From: Polytrichum commune | Taxonomy: Eukaryota; Streptophyta; Polytrichopsida; Polytrichales; Polytrichaceae | Direction of reading: 5' to 3' | Assembly (NCBI GenBank): GCA_950295325.1 | Contig: OX485804.1 | Location: 27,650,001 to 27,714,000, forward strand | Length of the DNA: 64,000 bases | Part shown: piece after piece, positions 8,309 to 21,100 of the stretch | Layout: each line of letters opens with the position of its first letter | Numbering within the stretch: the stretch's first letter is position 1 | Program-made: the position numbers and the translations under genes | The notes under the pieces: model-generated | Told to the model about the DNA's origin: nothing | Database searches by the model: none | Seen by the model: the letters and a program-made list of their open reading frames with translations, nothing else

Positions 8309-11300
8309 ATGGCTACTACTACTGACTCGGATCTTCACCAACTGGAAGTTGTGGTGATTCCACTGGAGCCTGAGCTGGACCAGAATTTCAAACCTAGCAT
8401 TAACAACGTACGCATCAGCAGCAGACGGCTACCAAGCAAGATGCTATTGATCCATGTGGCGCTGGTGGTGGCACAATTTGGGTACTCCGTCAACCAGATC
8501 CTAGCGCGAACTGCGCTGGTGGGTGGAATTAACCAATTTGTGTACTCCATCTATCGCAACCTCGTCGGATTTGGAATCCTTGCGCCCACCGCTTACATTC
8601 TGGAAAGGTCTGATTCAAGGAGGAACTGTACTTCCATCAACATAATCTGCAAGTTGGACTCTCAGCTACTAGTACAATGATCTGGGAGTTAAGGTCATGC
8701 AAATCTTAGTAGAATCTTAGAAGAAGGAAAAGTACTGAATCATACGCACTTTGTTGTTTTGTGTCTGGAATTTGCAGGAATGTGCGGCCGAAGATGACGA
8801 TTCCAATGTTTTTGACGTTCAACCTTCTCGCATTTACAGGGTAAGCCGACACATGATCATTTCCTCCGAGTTAGCTAGCAAGAAGCTTGATGGAGATGAT
8901 TGAAAAGATTTCAACACGGGGTGGGATTTCTTCCTTTTAGAATTACTGTTGCGCCTTCTATATCACTTCGACTAATACTTCGAATGGATCGAGGGTTTGT
9001 TCTTTCACAAACATTAGGAGAAACGTGCTTGGGAAGAGGGCATTGAGAGGAATCCATTCATACGATTTGTGTTGGATTAGAAAAGGTTTTCATTTTCAAA
9101 ACAGGGGTCTCCATCCACACCCACTAGTTGTTAAATTCGATTTGTAAGGAGATTTATCACATTGCTTAAGATTCAGTCTTAAAAATGCTTATAATGCAAA
9201 AGTAGCACCCAAAACATGCTTCAGCAGCTCCATCAATCCAAGTTCTAAAGACTGACCCCTGCGAATGCGAGTGCTACAGATGGTTGCCACCTTTAGGATT
9301 TCAAAACCAGCCTCTTCGACTGAAATGAAGAAATGAATGCATTCATGTTGAGAACAGGACTAGATATGAAGATCACTTTTGAGGGTTCAAATACTCAGAG
9401 AATTTGATGATTTTAAAATGTCATATATCTATACCTAGTTTGTTGAGCCCGCACAAATTGATTGACCTTGACAAACATTTGATGAAGAGCACTACTCCTG
9501 TGAGTTGGCTAGAAGCTTTGTCAGGTTGAACTCCTGGCTGGTTTGATATGCATATTGTTATTCAGCTAATGAGTTGTATTCATGGGCCCAGTAGTAGATT
9601 CGAGAATAAGGACTCCAGATGCTGGAATATGTGTTTCAAATTGAATCCGAAGCTAGGGAACCTGAAGACAAGTCATGAGTTGAGTAGTGTTATGTAGAAA
9701 AAAAATGTATTCATATGAGTAAATCATGTTCCTTACACTATTGAGCAATGGTGGGTGGTGGTGCAGGATTTTAGGGAACCAACAATTGTTTTTGGCAGGT
9801 TTGTCACTCACATCGCCTTTGTTTGCAGCAGTGTCGCAAAACATGATTCCTGTCATCACCTTCCTCTTGGCTTCACTTCTTGGGTACAGTTGCACTTTGT
9901 ACCCTCCACTACACTCACTCACTCACAAAAACCTCTTTTTGTATGCCAAGGTCGCTTGGGAGAGGGCGGTCAAGTATATTGAGATTAGTGCCTTCTTGGC
10001 CAAAGTCCTCTTCAAAAGATTCGAAAAAATTTAAGGCGCTACGAATGTCTTTCGTAGACATGGCATTTTGAAAATCACTTGAAATTGGAAATGTCAACCT
10101 ATGTAGGTAGTTAGGCACTTTGGTTGTTACTTGGTGACTTGGTGGGTTGTCCTTGGTAGAGTCCTTGTTTCTTGGTTTGTTTTTTACTTCTTACTTGGCG
10201 GTGTGGCGTGTCCAAGGGACTCCGCCTCCCCTCGAAGTGGGTGCATCTTCCTTGGTTCTTTATGCATATGGTGTTAGATTTTTTGACCTTTAATCTTTCA
10301 GTCAATCACTTGACAATCCTTACCATCTCTAACTCACTTCATAGCACTCTATTCCAAATTATGTTATAATGTCACATTTTCATATCTATATTAGACAATA
10401 CTATGAGAAGTTTGATCAAGTTTAAGCCCAAGCCCAAACTTCATACATGTGCTTAAAATGGATTGGTCAAGCCCAAGCCCAAGCCCAAGGGGATCCAGCT
10501 TACAAGTTTGTGCCGAAGCCCAAGCCCAATCCAACTTACATGTGCTTAAATGGGGTCCACCTTTGATTCATCTTTTTCAGGATCAACTCTCAAATATCAG
10601 ACCCGAACTTGAACTTGTAGCCTTCGGACTTGGGATTTCTATAAATTGAGGTTTGGGCGCGATGTTGAAAACAATGAATCTGAAACCCGCAGTTCCACTG
10701 TCTTAGGCAAAAGTAAGGCCGTATGTTATTTCTCATTAATTTGATGTTGTGTGTGTTGAGTTACCCCATGGGCCGTGTTGTTTGTTGACTCTACGTCACC
10801 TGTGTTATTGCAGGTTAGAGGAGATTTGTTTTAGAAGAAGAGATGGGATTGTGAAAATCTTAGGAACCATCATTTGCGTGAGTGGCGCAGTCACCATGAC
10901 GGCATACAAAGGAATGGTGGTCTACCAACACGGTGTAGAGGCCACCCAACCCCCAGGCTTGCAAGGCTACACTCAGCCCTTCAAGCACTTGGCCGGCTAT
11001 GGCCTTCACTCCTCCATTCTTCAGTTCCAGATTGGGAACTATGAACTGGGTGGGCTCTGCCTCATGTTCAACTGCATCTCATGGGCCGTATATCTCATAC
11101 TTCAGGTGTGTCACCTAAATCCAAATATGTCAAAATTTTGCAAATCATCAGCTATCAAGCATGCCACTATGGTAGATTTGAATTGCGAATTTGTGAACAA
11201 CGCAAGATGCGAGTACGAGGACTCTTATGCTAGTAGTGAAAATGGTTTGACCGATAATCGGATACTTGTTGATCTTGCCCAACAATCATAGCTACTAGCA

Positions 11301-14003
11301 CACAACCTACACAATTGGAAATTTTGCATTGCAAGTCAGCCATCAACAATGCCACTACCACCAACATATGAGTCCCAGACAATCGTTCAAAGTTTGTGAA
11401 AGAACAATGCAAATCTATCACAAGAATAGATTTACAAATTTTCCAATGCCATAGAATAAGTTTCCAACGATGCAAGTCAATTGCCCAAGATGCATGTGCT
11501 TGTAGTGCACTCTGGTAGATTCAAATGCGAATTTATAAGTTGAGCAATATGTGTGCTCCAAGATTCGTATGCTAGCAGTGCAAACAATTTGATGCATAAT
11601 ATGATCTTTCAAGTGCATTAACTAAAGTTGACGCTATCCACTCTTGCCCAACTCTCCCCAACACCCATCTTGCGCACCTGAAAATTTGCATTTACCTATC
11701 AATATGGTAGATTTGCAATTTTGTCAATTTCCCTGGTTATGTGCTCTAAGATTTCTGTCTTGGTAGTGAAACTTACATGTTTTCTCTTTTCTTTTCTTTC
11801 TGAAGATGTTAGTCCTTGACAACAATACTTGTGCAAGTTCTATATACTAGCATACGAGTCCCATAGTACAAGTCGTATGCAGTTGAAAAATGTGCAAAAT
11901 TTACCAATCACTTTGTACACAACTGAAACAATTGCAAATATGCCACTTTGCAAAAAACAAATCGGGTGCACAATGTGCGCCTCTAGCACTTGTCTGTTGC
12001 TGTGTTGATTTGTGTCATTCTTTGATAATGTTGGTCCTCGGATAATGATATTTAGGCTGTGAAAATTAATGGATTCTCTCCCTCTTCAATTTGCTCAGGG
12101 CCCTGTGCTGCGGAGCTACCCTGCACTGCTGACAGTAGCCAGCTACACACAACTTTTGGGCGTCATTCAAGTCACTCTTTTTGCAATGGCGTTTGAGGGA
12201 AAGTTTTATTTCGCCGACTTCAAACTCACATCAACACTGGAAGTCCTGAGTGTTGTCTATGCGGTACCGATCAAACCCTGACTGAGCTTCCTGACATTCC
12301 TATGAAATCAGGCATGGCAAGGAGATGGAATTAAGAGATTCATTCCAGGTTTCAGTCTTGGAAGAAATCTATTCTAAGCTAGTAGCTTGTGTCCAACATC
12401 TGCGGTTGTTATTCAGACGCTTTTCGTAATCAGACCCCTTATGTTTGATCCGTGTGTGATTTGGTGAGGATCGAAGAATAAACGCCCCAAAGACACGTGC
12501 CTTCGATTTTTGTTAACTACTCCACTCTCAATAATGAACACATTTGGGAAAATCTATGTATTCAATCAAGAAATCGATAAACATGTACATCTCATGAACA
12601 TAATTAAATTAGAGGAGGTTTGATTTTCATTCCAAGGTTTGCTAACGTTTCATTATAGAATTGCGAAATGCAACACAAGTTTTGTTGTGTATATTAAATT
12701 TTTACTGGAGCACTTCTAAAAACAAACCGAACAACACCCAGTGACATACCTTATTTGAAATGTTTCATAGATGCTTTTAGTGAGTTAGCTAGCATTAAAG
12801 CATAGAATATTGTCTCAATCTATGTGATTATTTACATTTTCTTTGCAGGGGGTTGTTCCTTCATGTATGAATCTCGTGATACTAGCGTGGTGCGCACGAA
12901 ACGCAGGCGCCTTCATTGTATCTCTTTATAATCCATTCCAGATGTTGATTGTGGCGGTCCTGGCCATCCTCCTACTAAGTGACCCGCTCTACTTGGGCTT
13001 GTAAGAACTTGGAACCTGCCCTTCAAATTTTATTATATTTTCAGTGCTAACTACTCTAAATAGCCCTAAAAGTGTGAGTGGAGACTAGAGATTTGGCATG
13101 AGTCAAAAATGAATTGTGAGATCTAGATTTGTTGTGGCCCATGCTATGAGGACTATTTGGTGCAGTCATCTACACTTAGCTAATTATTCATTCAACATGA
13201 TTTGACCTCGTAATTCAACCTTTTAGGTCTTGACAAACAACTAGAAAACATCAAAACAAGCTATTTAAATTTCGACCCCATGTTTGGTAAGCATCGATTC
13301 AGTGTTGTAGTTCGATGTGATTGAGTGTTGATCAAATCCATCAATGCTGAAATAATATGATATAAAAGTTTTTGTTGTTGCACATGTTGCAACACTGTTC
13401 AGAATAAAACTTTAACCTCGTGTCATGTGTAGTGTTCTAATTTATTCAAAGAATTTATGGAGACACAATGAAACAACCCTCAAAAAGTAATTGTCTGGTG
13501 TTGAATGTCAAGTCAACATACCTTTCAAGGTTAATTAATATATTTTCAGTGTTAACCTAACATTTAGCTAATAACACTGTCATTCAGCACTGTTTCAACT
13601 CCATAATTCAACTCTTTAGGTCTAATAACTCTTGAAATATCGAAACAAAATAGCTAAACTCATATCCAACCCTAACATTTCTGGTAAGCATTGATTCAGT
13701 GTTGACGTAGTTTGGTGTGATCAAAATTCGATTGACCCGGTGTCGACATATAACTTTTGGAGGTTTTTGGTGATGTCGTACAGAGTGATGGGAGGGGCAT
13801 TGACTGTTAGCGGGTTCTACCTCGTTGTCTACGGCCAATTCTTGGAGCTTCGACGCAAATCTAGTCATGCTTATGCCAGAACTATTGTGGAGATCAAGCC
13901 AGTGGAGAAATGTGAAGTAGCAGCAGATGGTCAAGAAACAGGATCTACGTTGCACTCAGACCAACATGCAGATGATCTCACAACACCACTCTTGGGATCT
14001 TGA
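8309..14003 (+). CDS. WAT1-related (UMAMIT/MtN21-type) EamA transporter, 7 exons
   Basis: Exons by GT-AG sites with consistent phase: 8309-8607, 8778-8840, 9767-9883, 10814-11105, 12099-12263, 12849-13000 and 13784-14003, giving 1308 nt or 435 aa. Family proteins are plant integral-membrane exporters or facilitators of amino acids, auxin-related compounds or other metabolites, with about ten membrane segments in two EamA halves. Visible family signatures are SVNQILARTALVGGINQFVY, YRNLVGFGILAPTAYILER (exon 1), SLTSPLFAAVSQNMIPVITF (exon 3), LGTIICVSGAVTMTAYKG (exon 4), LRSYPALLTVASYTQLLG (exon 5) and YNPFQMLIVAVLAILLLSD (exon 6). The C-terminal tail after GFYLVVYGQ is hydrophilic, as usual. 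ATG 8309 is in a GCCATGG context and is the one conserved in the upstream tandem copies; an in-frame ATG at 8285 is the alternative. The length slightly exceeds the usual 350-400 aa because of N- and C-terminal extensions. Substrate and membrane are unknown. Confidence 0.88.
10191..10252 (+). repeat. Dispersed repeat D1, copy 2 (in transporter intron 3)
   Basis: TTGGCGGTGTGGCGTGTCC and GGGACTCCGCCTCCCCTC match the block at 2521-2596 (minus strand) and, less well, 26032-26095. It lies inside the 930-bp intron 3. A neighbouring stretch at 10410-10540 is rich in the hexamer AAGCCC. Confidence 0.45.
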
Positions 14004-14159
14004 GAAATATCATCTGTGCAATCCTGGAGCCACTATAAACAAATTAATCGCAAGAAATTAGGAATAGATAGACGTGTGTTCTTCAGATACTTTCTCTCTC
14101 TACACCCATTTCCTGTGGATATGAAATGCGCAATTAGTGCAAAGTGATTAGCAGTTCCA

Positions 14160-14460
14160 AATTGTGAGCTTTACTACCATTTGTCTCATACTTTTCAGAT
14201 TTCGTATGTATATCTTATTCATTGTCAAAGTGACGATTCTCATGTTCATCAAGTGGTTATACAAGTACCCTCGATCATGTTGATTATTGAACCTAGAATG
14301 GCGAGCATATTTTGAACACATATCCAATTTGTTTTGAGCACATGTCTTTTTGGTTTCCGTTCTTAGGTCCACACCTAACCACCTACCACTCAAATATAAT
14401 TGCCCAGATCGTTGTGTTGGAATTAAGCACATCTACTTTAACAGCCTTTGCGCGGAAACA
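14160..14460. repeat. Dispersed repeat R1, copy downstream of the transporter
   Basis: It shares ordered blocks with 43350-43600 and with the sequence flanking the LINE (51250-51371 plus 54531-54730). The blocks are a GTATATCTTATTCATTGTCA-type block, a GTTGATTATTGAACCTAGAA block, GAACACAT, CATGTCTTTTTGG or similar, and ACCACTCAAATA. It is non-coding and its element class is unknown. Confidence 0.5.
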
Positions 14461-15299
14461 TCTTCGCACGTGAAATAATTTGAAAAAAAAATCTTATTGA
14501 AGCAGCGAATTTGGCATGTTCTAAGTTATTAACTTTGTTGGTCACTTTGTCATAACTCCTAGAGAGAGGCCTACAGCTTCCACAACACAGATCCAAAGAG
14601 AAATCATGTGGAGTGTATATTGGAATATGGTTCTTTCTAGTCCGAAATGTTGACCATCATTTATACTTTGGCCTTCACTTATGTTACCCAGCCATATTGT
14701 CTGGGTTATTGTAAACAGTTGAATTGTGTTTACTTGTATACATCCCAAATGACCACTTAACATTATTTTGTGACATGGGCCTTAAGAATATAACAATGGG
14801 ATGTTGGGAGTTCGGTTGAATTCGAATCTCCTTGCGCAACTTTTCGAACATCGGATTGTTATATTTTGAGGGTCCACAGAACGAGAGTTGCACATTGAAT
14901 AGTGTTATGCAAAGTCTACTATGATTGTTGGTTTCAAACATCTCTCACAAAATAAGCTTTGAAATACACACTTAGTGCAAGCTTGTGCGTCACTCCAAAT
15001 CGTGAAGCTTGCCCTCTTCTTTCTAAACCATGTGAAGCCTACGCCCTCTCATCAACCCACTTCAAATTCAAGTTGAGATTGATTTAAGAGCCTTGCAGCC
15101 TACTTTTTATTTCGGAATCAAAAGTGTAGCCAACTAAGATAATTCTTAGGGAAAGCGAACGTGCCATCCTTGCTTGAAAAGTGTTATGCATATACATATA
15201 GATCCCACTATGAGTACCCTCACTTGCGATTTTTAAAAGACAAGTCAGAACATTAAATTGTTCCTCAATTTATAACCAAATTTCTTCATTGTCCACATA
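14461..15299. other. Intergenic spacer
   Basis: No gene or supported repeat. The minus-strand frames at 14542-14941 have no recognisable domain. Confidence 0.3.
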
Positions 15300-16740
15300 T
15301 GATGATAATTATGGAGGATAGTAAGTTCCCCCGCCCCCCCCCCCCCCCCCTCACGAATTTTTTGGGGAGGTAGATTCGGGTGAGGGCAACCGCCCGTCCA
15401 GAAAATCCAAATTTTATGGACCCAACTGAAAATTGTTGCGCGCTCACCCAACTTCGAAAAAACCATTGCCCTTGCATTCTTGAAGGCCACTTATCCACAA
15501 ATCCCATATTGAGTGCACTTCACCTTCAAGGTCCAAAATCCAATATATATGTTCACTTCCATTGAGTAAATAAGCAATTGACTAGGATTTCCTTTCCAAA
15601 GTGAAACCGCCAATAAAGCATGTAATTAACTTGGAAGTCAAACATATTACAAAACCCTCATTAACACTGAGGTTATAATTTGTGTGACGTACCATTGAAA
15701 GGGTGTTTGTCATTTTAAAATGGAACTAAAATTAGTGATTTAATTTTAATATGTTAAATATTATAGTCTAGTTAATACCTTCTACTTTCACAAAGTACAC
15801 ATATGCATTTAAACTAATTAAGTGTGATTGAATGTAATTAAGTCTAATTAATCCTGATTAACCCCAATCAAATCAGAAAGTATGCTTATCATTATTTATA
15901 AGGCCCAATAAATCATAAATTATATTTACTGGAGTTAATTTCAGTAAATCATGATTAATTCCAGTAAGTATAATTTATGATTAATTAGGCTTAATTAATT
16001 TGGTGATTAATTCCAGTAAGTATAATTTATGATTTATTAGGCTTAATTAATTTGGTGATTAATTCCAGTAAGTATAATTTATGATTTATTAGGCTTAATT
16101 AATTTGGTGATTAATTCCAGTAAGTATAATTTATGATCAATTAGGCTTACTTAATTTGGTGAGCATGCTTTCTGATTTAATTGGAGTTAATTAGTATTAA
16201 TCAGGATTAATTAGACTTAATTACATTCAATCACACTTAATTAGTTTAAATGCATATGAATACTTTGTGAAAGTAGAAGGTATTAACTAGACTATAATAA
16301 TTTAGCATATTAAAATTAAGTCACTAATTTTAGTTCCATTTAAAATGACAAACACCCTTTCAATGGTATGTCACACAAATTATAACCTCGGTGTTAATGA
16401 GGGTTTTGTAATATGTTTGACTTCCAAGTTAATTACATGCTTTATTGGCGGTTTCACTTTGAAAAGGAAATCCCAATCAATTGCTTATTTACTCAATGGA
16501 AGTGAACATATATATTGGATTTTGGACCTTGAAGGTGAAGTGCACTCAATATGGTATTTGTGGATAAGTGGCCTTCAAGAATGCAAGGGCAATGGTTTTT
16601 TTTGAAGTCGGGCGGGTGGGCAGCAGTTTTTGGTCGGGTCCAAAAAATTTGGATTTTATGGATGGGGCGGCTGCCCCTGCTCGAATCTACCTCCCTCAAA
16701 AAGTTCATGGGGGGAGCATACTGTCCTCCGATAATTATGA
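15300..16740. mobile_element. Long foldback element F1, copy B
   Basis: The two halves are reverse complements over roughly 590 bp. Left blocks GATAATTATGGAGGATAGTA, GCATTCTTGAAGGCCACTTA, CACTTCACCTTCAAGGTCC and AAGCATGTAATTAACTTGGA all recur inverted and in reverse order on the right. The left arm carries a C17 tract (15334-15350) where the right arm has only a short G run. The centre (about 15890-16170) has a 52-bp unit once in the left arm and four times in the right. No ORF of interest. Copy A at 3195-5140 is homologous. Confidence 0.8.
15961..16168 (+). repeat. 52-bp tandem repeat, four units, in the foldback right arm
   Basis: CCAGTAAGTATAATTTATGA begins at 15961, 16013, 16065 and 16117, an exact 52-bp period. 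The unit includes TTAGGCTTAATTAATTTGG. An inverted single unit lies at about 15905-15945 in the left arm. Confidence 0.9.
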
Positions 16741-16996
16741 AGGACCTCTTCATAAAGACCTTGGCTCATTAAATATGGATATTTGATGAACCAATGCTTA
16801 GTAGGGCTTGGGGTTTGTGGCTTCATCCATTGTGGATGAAGGGGCTCTAGTAAAAACAAGTCCCCTACAAGTTCGAGGGTCCATTCACTCCAACTTCAGC
16901 CCACAAAACCTATATGGACTCTCTGGTTTTATTTCCGAAATTAAGTGACCTAAATATAATTGTTTTCGTATCATGAACACAGTTCGTTGCGTTCAC

Positions 16997-17400
16997 GGGG
17001 GGTGCACTTCATTGTCAAGTTGAACATCACGTGCGATAAAACAAAATCTACTTTTTACATAAAGCATCACCAAAATGGTTCAAAAGTTTATGATTTTTTT
17101 TTCATGAGTAGATATACATAGTATCTATTACATAGTAAAAATTGGTAACCAAATTTGATGATTTTTTTTTTTTATAAAACATACCGTTTCTAACTAGAAT
17201 GACGCAACATTGAACTAAAAACATTACTACAAAAAATGAAGATGACTAAAAATTTCAAAAAAATATACAAAAGATATTATCAATGGTTATGTGTATGTAG
17301 AAAAAATATCATAATTTTAAAAATTATCTATGGCATGTAATATAGGGTAGCAAACTTTTATCGCACGTGGTTATGAAATGTAAGGGGGTGTGATCCCCCC
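16997..17400. mobile_element. Terminal-inverted-repeat element with GGGGGG ends
   Basis: The left end GGGGGGTGCACTTCA...CACGTGCGATAAAA pairs imperfectly with the right end TTTTATCGCACGTGG...GTGATCCCCCC over about 45 bp. It is 404 bp and AT-rich inside, with no ORF. A related single terminus occurs at 23243-23290. No clear target duplication. Confidence 0.55.
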
Positions 17401-17423
17401 ATGGTTGGGTTTTCACCTTCCTA

Positions 17424-17462
17424 ATGGATGAGTTTACGTAGACACCACAAATCCCTAGCCGC
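17424..17462 (+). repeat. Short dispersed motif S1
   Basis: AATGGATGAGTTTACGTAGA followed by CACCACAAATCCCTAGCC. The same 35-40 bp block occurs inverted at 57480-57520 and, less well, at 51130-51170. As an inverted pair it forms the palindrome at 61458-61546. Class unknown. Confidence 0.5.
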
Positions 17463-17991
17463 CTAGGAGTATACGTACGAAAAGATCCTAATGAATGTAA
17501 CATAGTCGGTAGACAATGAAGAGAATTGTGAATTCTACTTGTATTTCATATGTTTTATATTGATCATCAAGATAACGTCTCATAACAAATTGATGGATGA
17601 CAAGCATATCTTACAAGCCTATGGTACACAGTCACTTGTAGCCTCCTTCTTCTATTGGTGATTATTTGGATGTCCTTAGTCACGTGCCATGTACGGTAAG
17701 CACATTGTAGTTTGAGCAAGATTCTTCGGATAAATTTGCATATCTTGTTGACAATTTGCCCCGTTTCATATGGCCCTTGTGTTTGGAAGTATTGAGTTCA
17801 CACAAACCAATCAATTCCCTTGAGAGATGTGAATAGTTTGCTCAATTCATGTGCTCTCGTGTTATAATTTAATAGGACCGTGTTGCATATTTCATTTGTA
17901 TCGAATAGGTTCTTCATTCACTTTTTCCTTTTGAATTGATAAAGATCTTAGAACCAAAGACAAAAGATCGGACATTGTCTACAATAATAAA

Positions 17992-18172
17992 ATATTTAGT
18001 GTCACTATTTGGAGTTACACAGTGCTATATTATTATTCTACTGTTGTATTTTAAAGTTGTTAAAGTTTTGTAATGCCCAAACAATCAATTTGACATTCAT
18101 CAGTATAATATGAGATATATAGTAAATAAATATAGCATTACATGATTCCAAATAGTAAGTGACACTAAATAT
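17992..18172. mobile_element. Small palindromic MITE, family P1, copy 1
   Basis: ATATTTAGTGTCAC...TATTTGGA...ACA(C)AGTGCTAT at the left pairs with the reverse complement at the right (ATAGCATTACATGATTCCAAATAGTAAGTGACACTAAATAT region). The arms are about 40 bp around a 100-bp AT-rich centre. Related copies are at 34764-34970 and 57110-57190. Confidence 0.6.
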
Positions 18173-21100
18173 CATATTTAGTGTAGTGTTTCACTAGTAG
18201 TCATTGTAGCCTTAAGGTAAGTGCCTCTAAAAGTAACAACAATTTTTTGGCAACACTTATTTTTCATCTTTAAACCATCAAAAAAATGAGTGTAACGGTG
18301 CCATTAAGTATGTCATTGTTAAAAGTGACTATTCATATGTGGTGTTAAGTACAAACTATAATTGTTTTGACCACTCATAGCGGTAGTGAAAGAAGGGCGT
18401 AAGAACGCTTTAAAACAAGCACCAGCTTTAGCCAATAACAATGATTAATCCAAGATGTGCTCAACGAGATTGTGTAAGAAGTGTTCCACAAGTGGTAAAC
18501 AACACCCTCATTTGATAAAAGACTCGCCCGCAAAAAAAAGTTGACTTTGTGACGATTCTCACCAACAATCCAACATTAAAGAACCTCCCACAACCACCAA
18601 CACACTAGTGGATAGTAAAAGACTTGTTCTTTTTATCAACTTTGCAAATTTTTGGAGGATTAAGTTGAAAAAAAATTACATGGAAATTCTTTTGGGGTGG
18701 ACTCTTCACAATTTTGCATATATATGGATCATTTTGAGAATATTCCATGCTATATATCATGCTTGAAAGTGTGAAGTTTTTTTGGAAGTATCGCTTTCAA
18801 GTTGAGTTACTTAAAAGTTTCAAATGGGCCTCAAATTTTTGGAAGTCTGTCTGAGCAATCAATTGGATTTTAGCCATGTCTATGGATAGAGTAGCACCTC
18901 CCATTCATGTTCAAGGCTCACAAGCATGGTCATTTCTCTCTCTCACTCATCCTTTGAGGTAACTTCATACCGATGTTGAATTTAAGACATGATAATTTAG
19001 TATGTTGAAATACCTTGTCAATTGCTAATGAGAATATTTTTAATTTATTAAGTTCAATAATAGTTATATATATATATATATGCGTAGTGCTTAAAGTGAC
19101 AGTTTTAGCTCTATTTGTCTAGAATTTGCACAACCAACGCAATGGATTTGGGAGAATTTTTTTATCATTGAAGAATTTTGAAAGATTTGAAGTTTTTTTC
19201 ATATTTTGTAAATTTATATGAACACATTGCCTAGAAATCTGCACCCAACATCCAATGTTTGTTGTATGACATGAGTCCCCCATTGAATAAAGTAGATTAT
19301 GAAAAATCCACTCGCCACACTGCATGTAGAAGCATGCAAAGTTGGAGCTACGTAACTTTTAGAGGACCGACTTGCTCTTGTGCAACTGTAGCTAGATACA
19401 TAAAAAGGCATCCAAGTGCAAAGATCTTTGATACCTTTTAGATGTGTGTCTTAGGAAGGTAGTGTTATCATTTGGGATGTCGTACTCTACTTGTCTGAGA
19501 ATAGTTCAATTCCCAATGCATGCAAGCTATCCTATGTGATGGAGATATTTGAATGGTTGGATCCATCTTTTATGGCTTAGTTTGTGTTCATTAGTGCTCA
19601 TCTAGTAACTACCTTAGCCAATACTATTTGCACTATTATGGTTGTCATCAGGGCAACACTAATAGTTTAAGGTAACATTGGGATCAAATAATATCTTAGC
19701 ATTACTTAGCACTAGGGTGCTATACCCTAGTGCAAGGAATTTTGGGAGCATCATGTCCCATTTATGTTGGGCCATCCCCACAAAATGAACATTACACAAC
19801 TTGAAAATGATTTAATGTGTGAGGGCAAACCAACAGTTCGGCCTACCTTGGGCTTTTTTTACCGTCGTTGTACCAAGATGTTAATTTTTTAATCTCCCAA
19901 GATGCATATACAGTATGTCAGGTTGCCTACCCTGAAATCTTGCTCACTGTTCATGCCCATCATCATGTACTATGTCTACACCTCCCCTTCGGAAAGGGTG
20001 TAGAGGGGGTAGGCTTAATTATGTTAAGATACCCATCACATAAATTTGCAATAAAATATCATTGGATTGGATGCTATGCATCTCCACAAAACTATGCTAT
20101 GAATTGAACCACATCATTATCATGTCCATGATAGTTGCAACCCAAATTTTACATTTCATTGAGTCCCCTTCCGAGGGCAACAAAACAATCACAATCATAT
20201 GAACATGTTGAAGATAGATGGTGCCAATATTATCACTTAAATGCCAAACATATGTACTTTTATTATTTTATTATTTTCTTGAATCGTGCAAAAAGAAAAA
20301 ATCTCATAACCAAAATACATACTTGTTGTGCAAGATTTTATGATAGCGGTTTCAACATCATATACCTTAGGCTACAATAATAAATTTTGGTTACACGACA
20401 ACTCTGCATGAATGCCATGCTTTAGATTGAAGATGAAAAGCAAAGAGCTCATAATGATAGTAGCCCAATTATGATAGTCATTGTGGGCAGACCTGTTGTG
20501 TAGTTCACAACTTATGGTCAAGTCTGTAGTGTGGCTCACACTATCAACTTATCGTCAAGAAAATTTTTGGGTAGACTAAAATAATATGTCATAATCTTTA
20601 TTTCATTAATTTAATTTAAATGTGTAAATATCTTGTATTTGTACACATATTTGTATATACACATTATTTTCAATACTAGACAATTTATGTGCCCACAATA
20701 TTTACCATGATCAATGTAGTTGGGCTCAATACTAAAGATATAATTTTCAAGGTAGAACTTCTAAACTCATTAAGTTTGTTGGCCCATTGACACATAATCA
20801 AAGTAAATCATAACCTTTAAATACAAGTTATTTTACAATGGATGCGATTAGTGATGGATAAGTGATGCTATTCATCAAGTTGTTTTATAATGGGACTAGT
20901 GCCAAGGTTCAAAGAAACTTATGTGAAACATAGTCTGAAGATTTGAAAATATATTGAACAAAATCTGTATAAATGGTGGCCAAAATAAACTATATTTTTT
21001 TATGGAATTATGTGTTGTATTATACATATTATATTACTATGTGACTACCTCTATCTTTGATTTTTTAATTAAAATTTAGTCTAAAATTACATTTTTTTCT

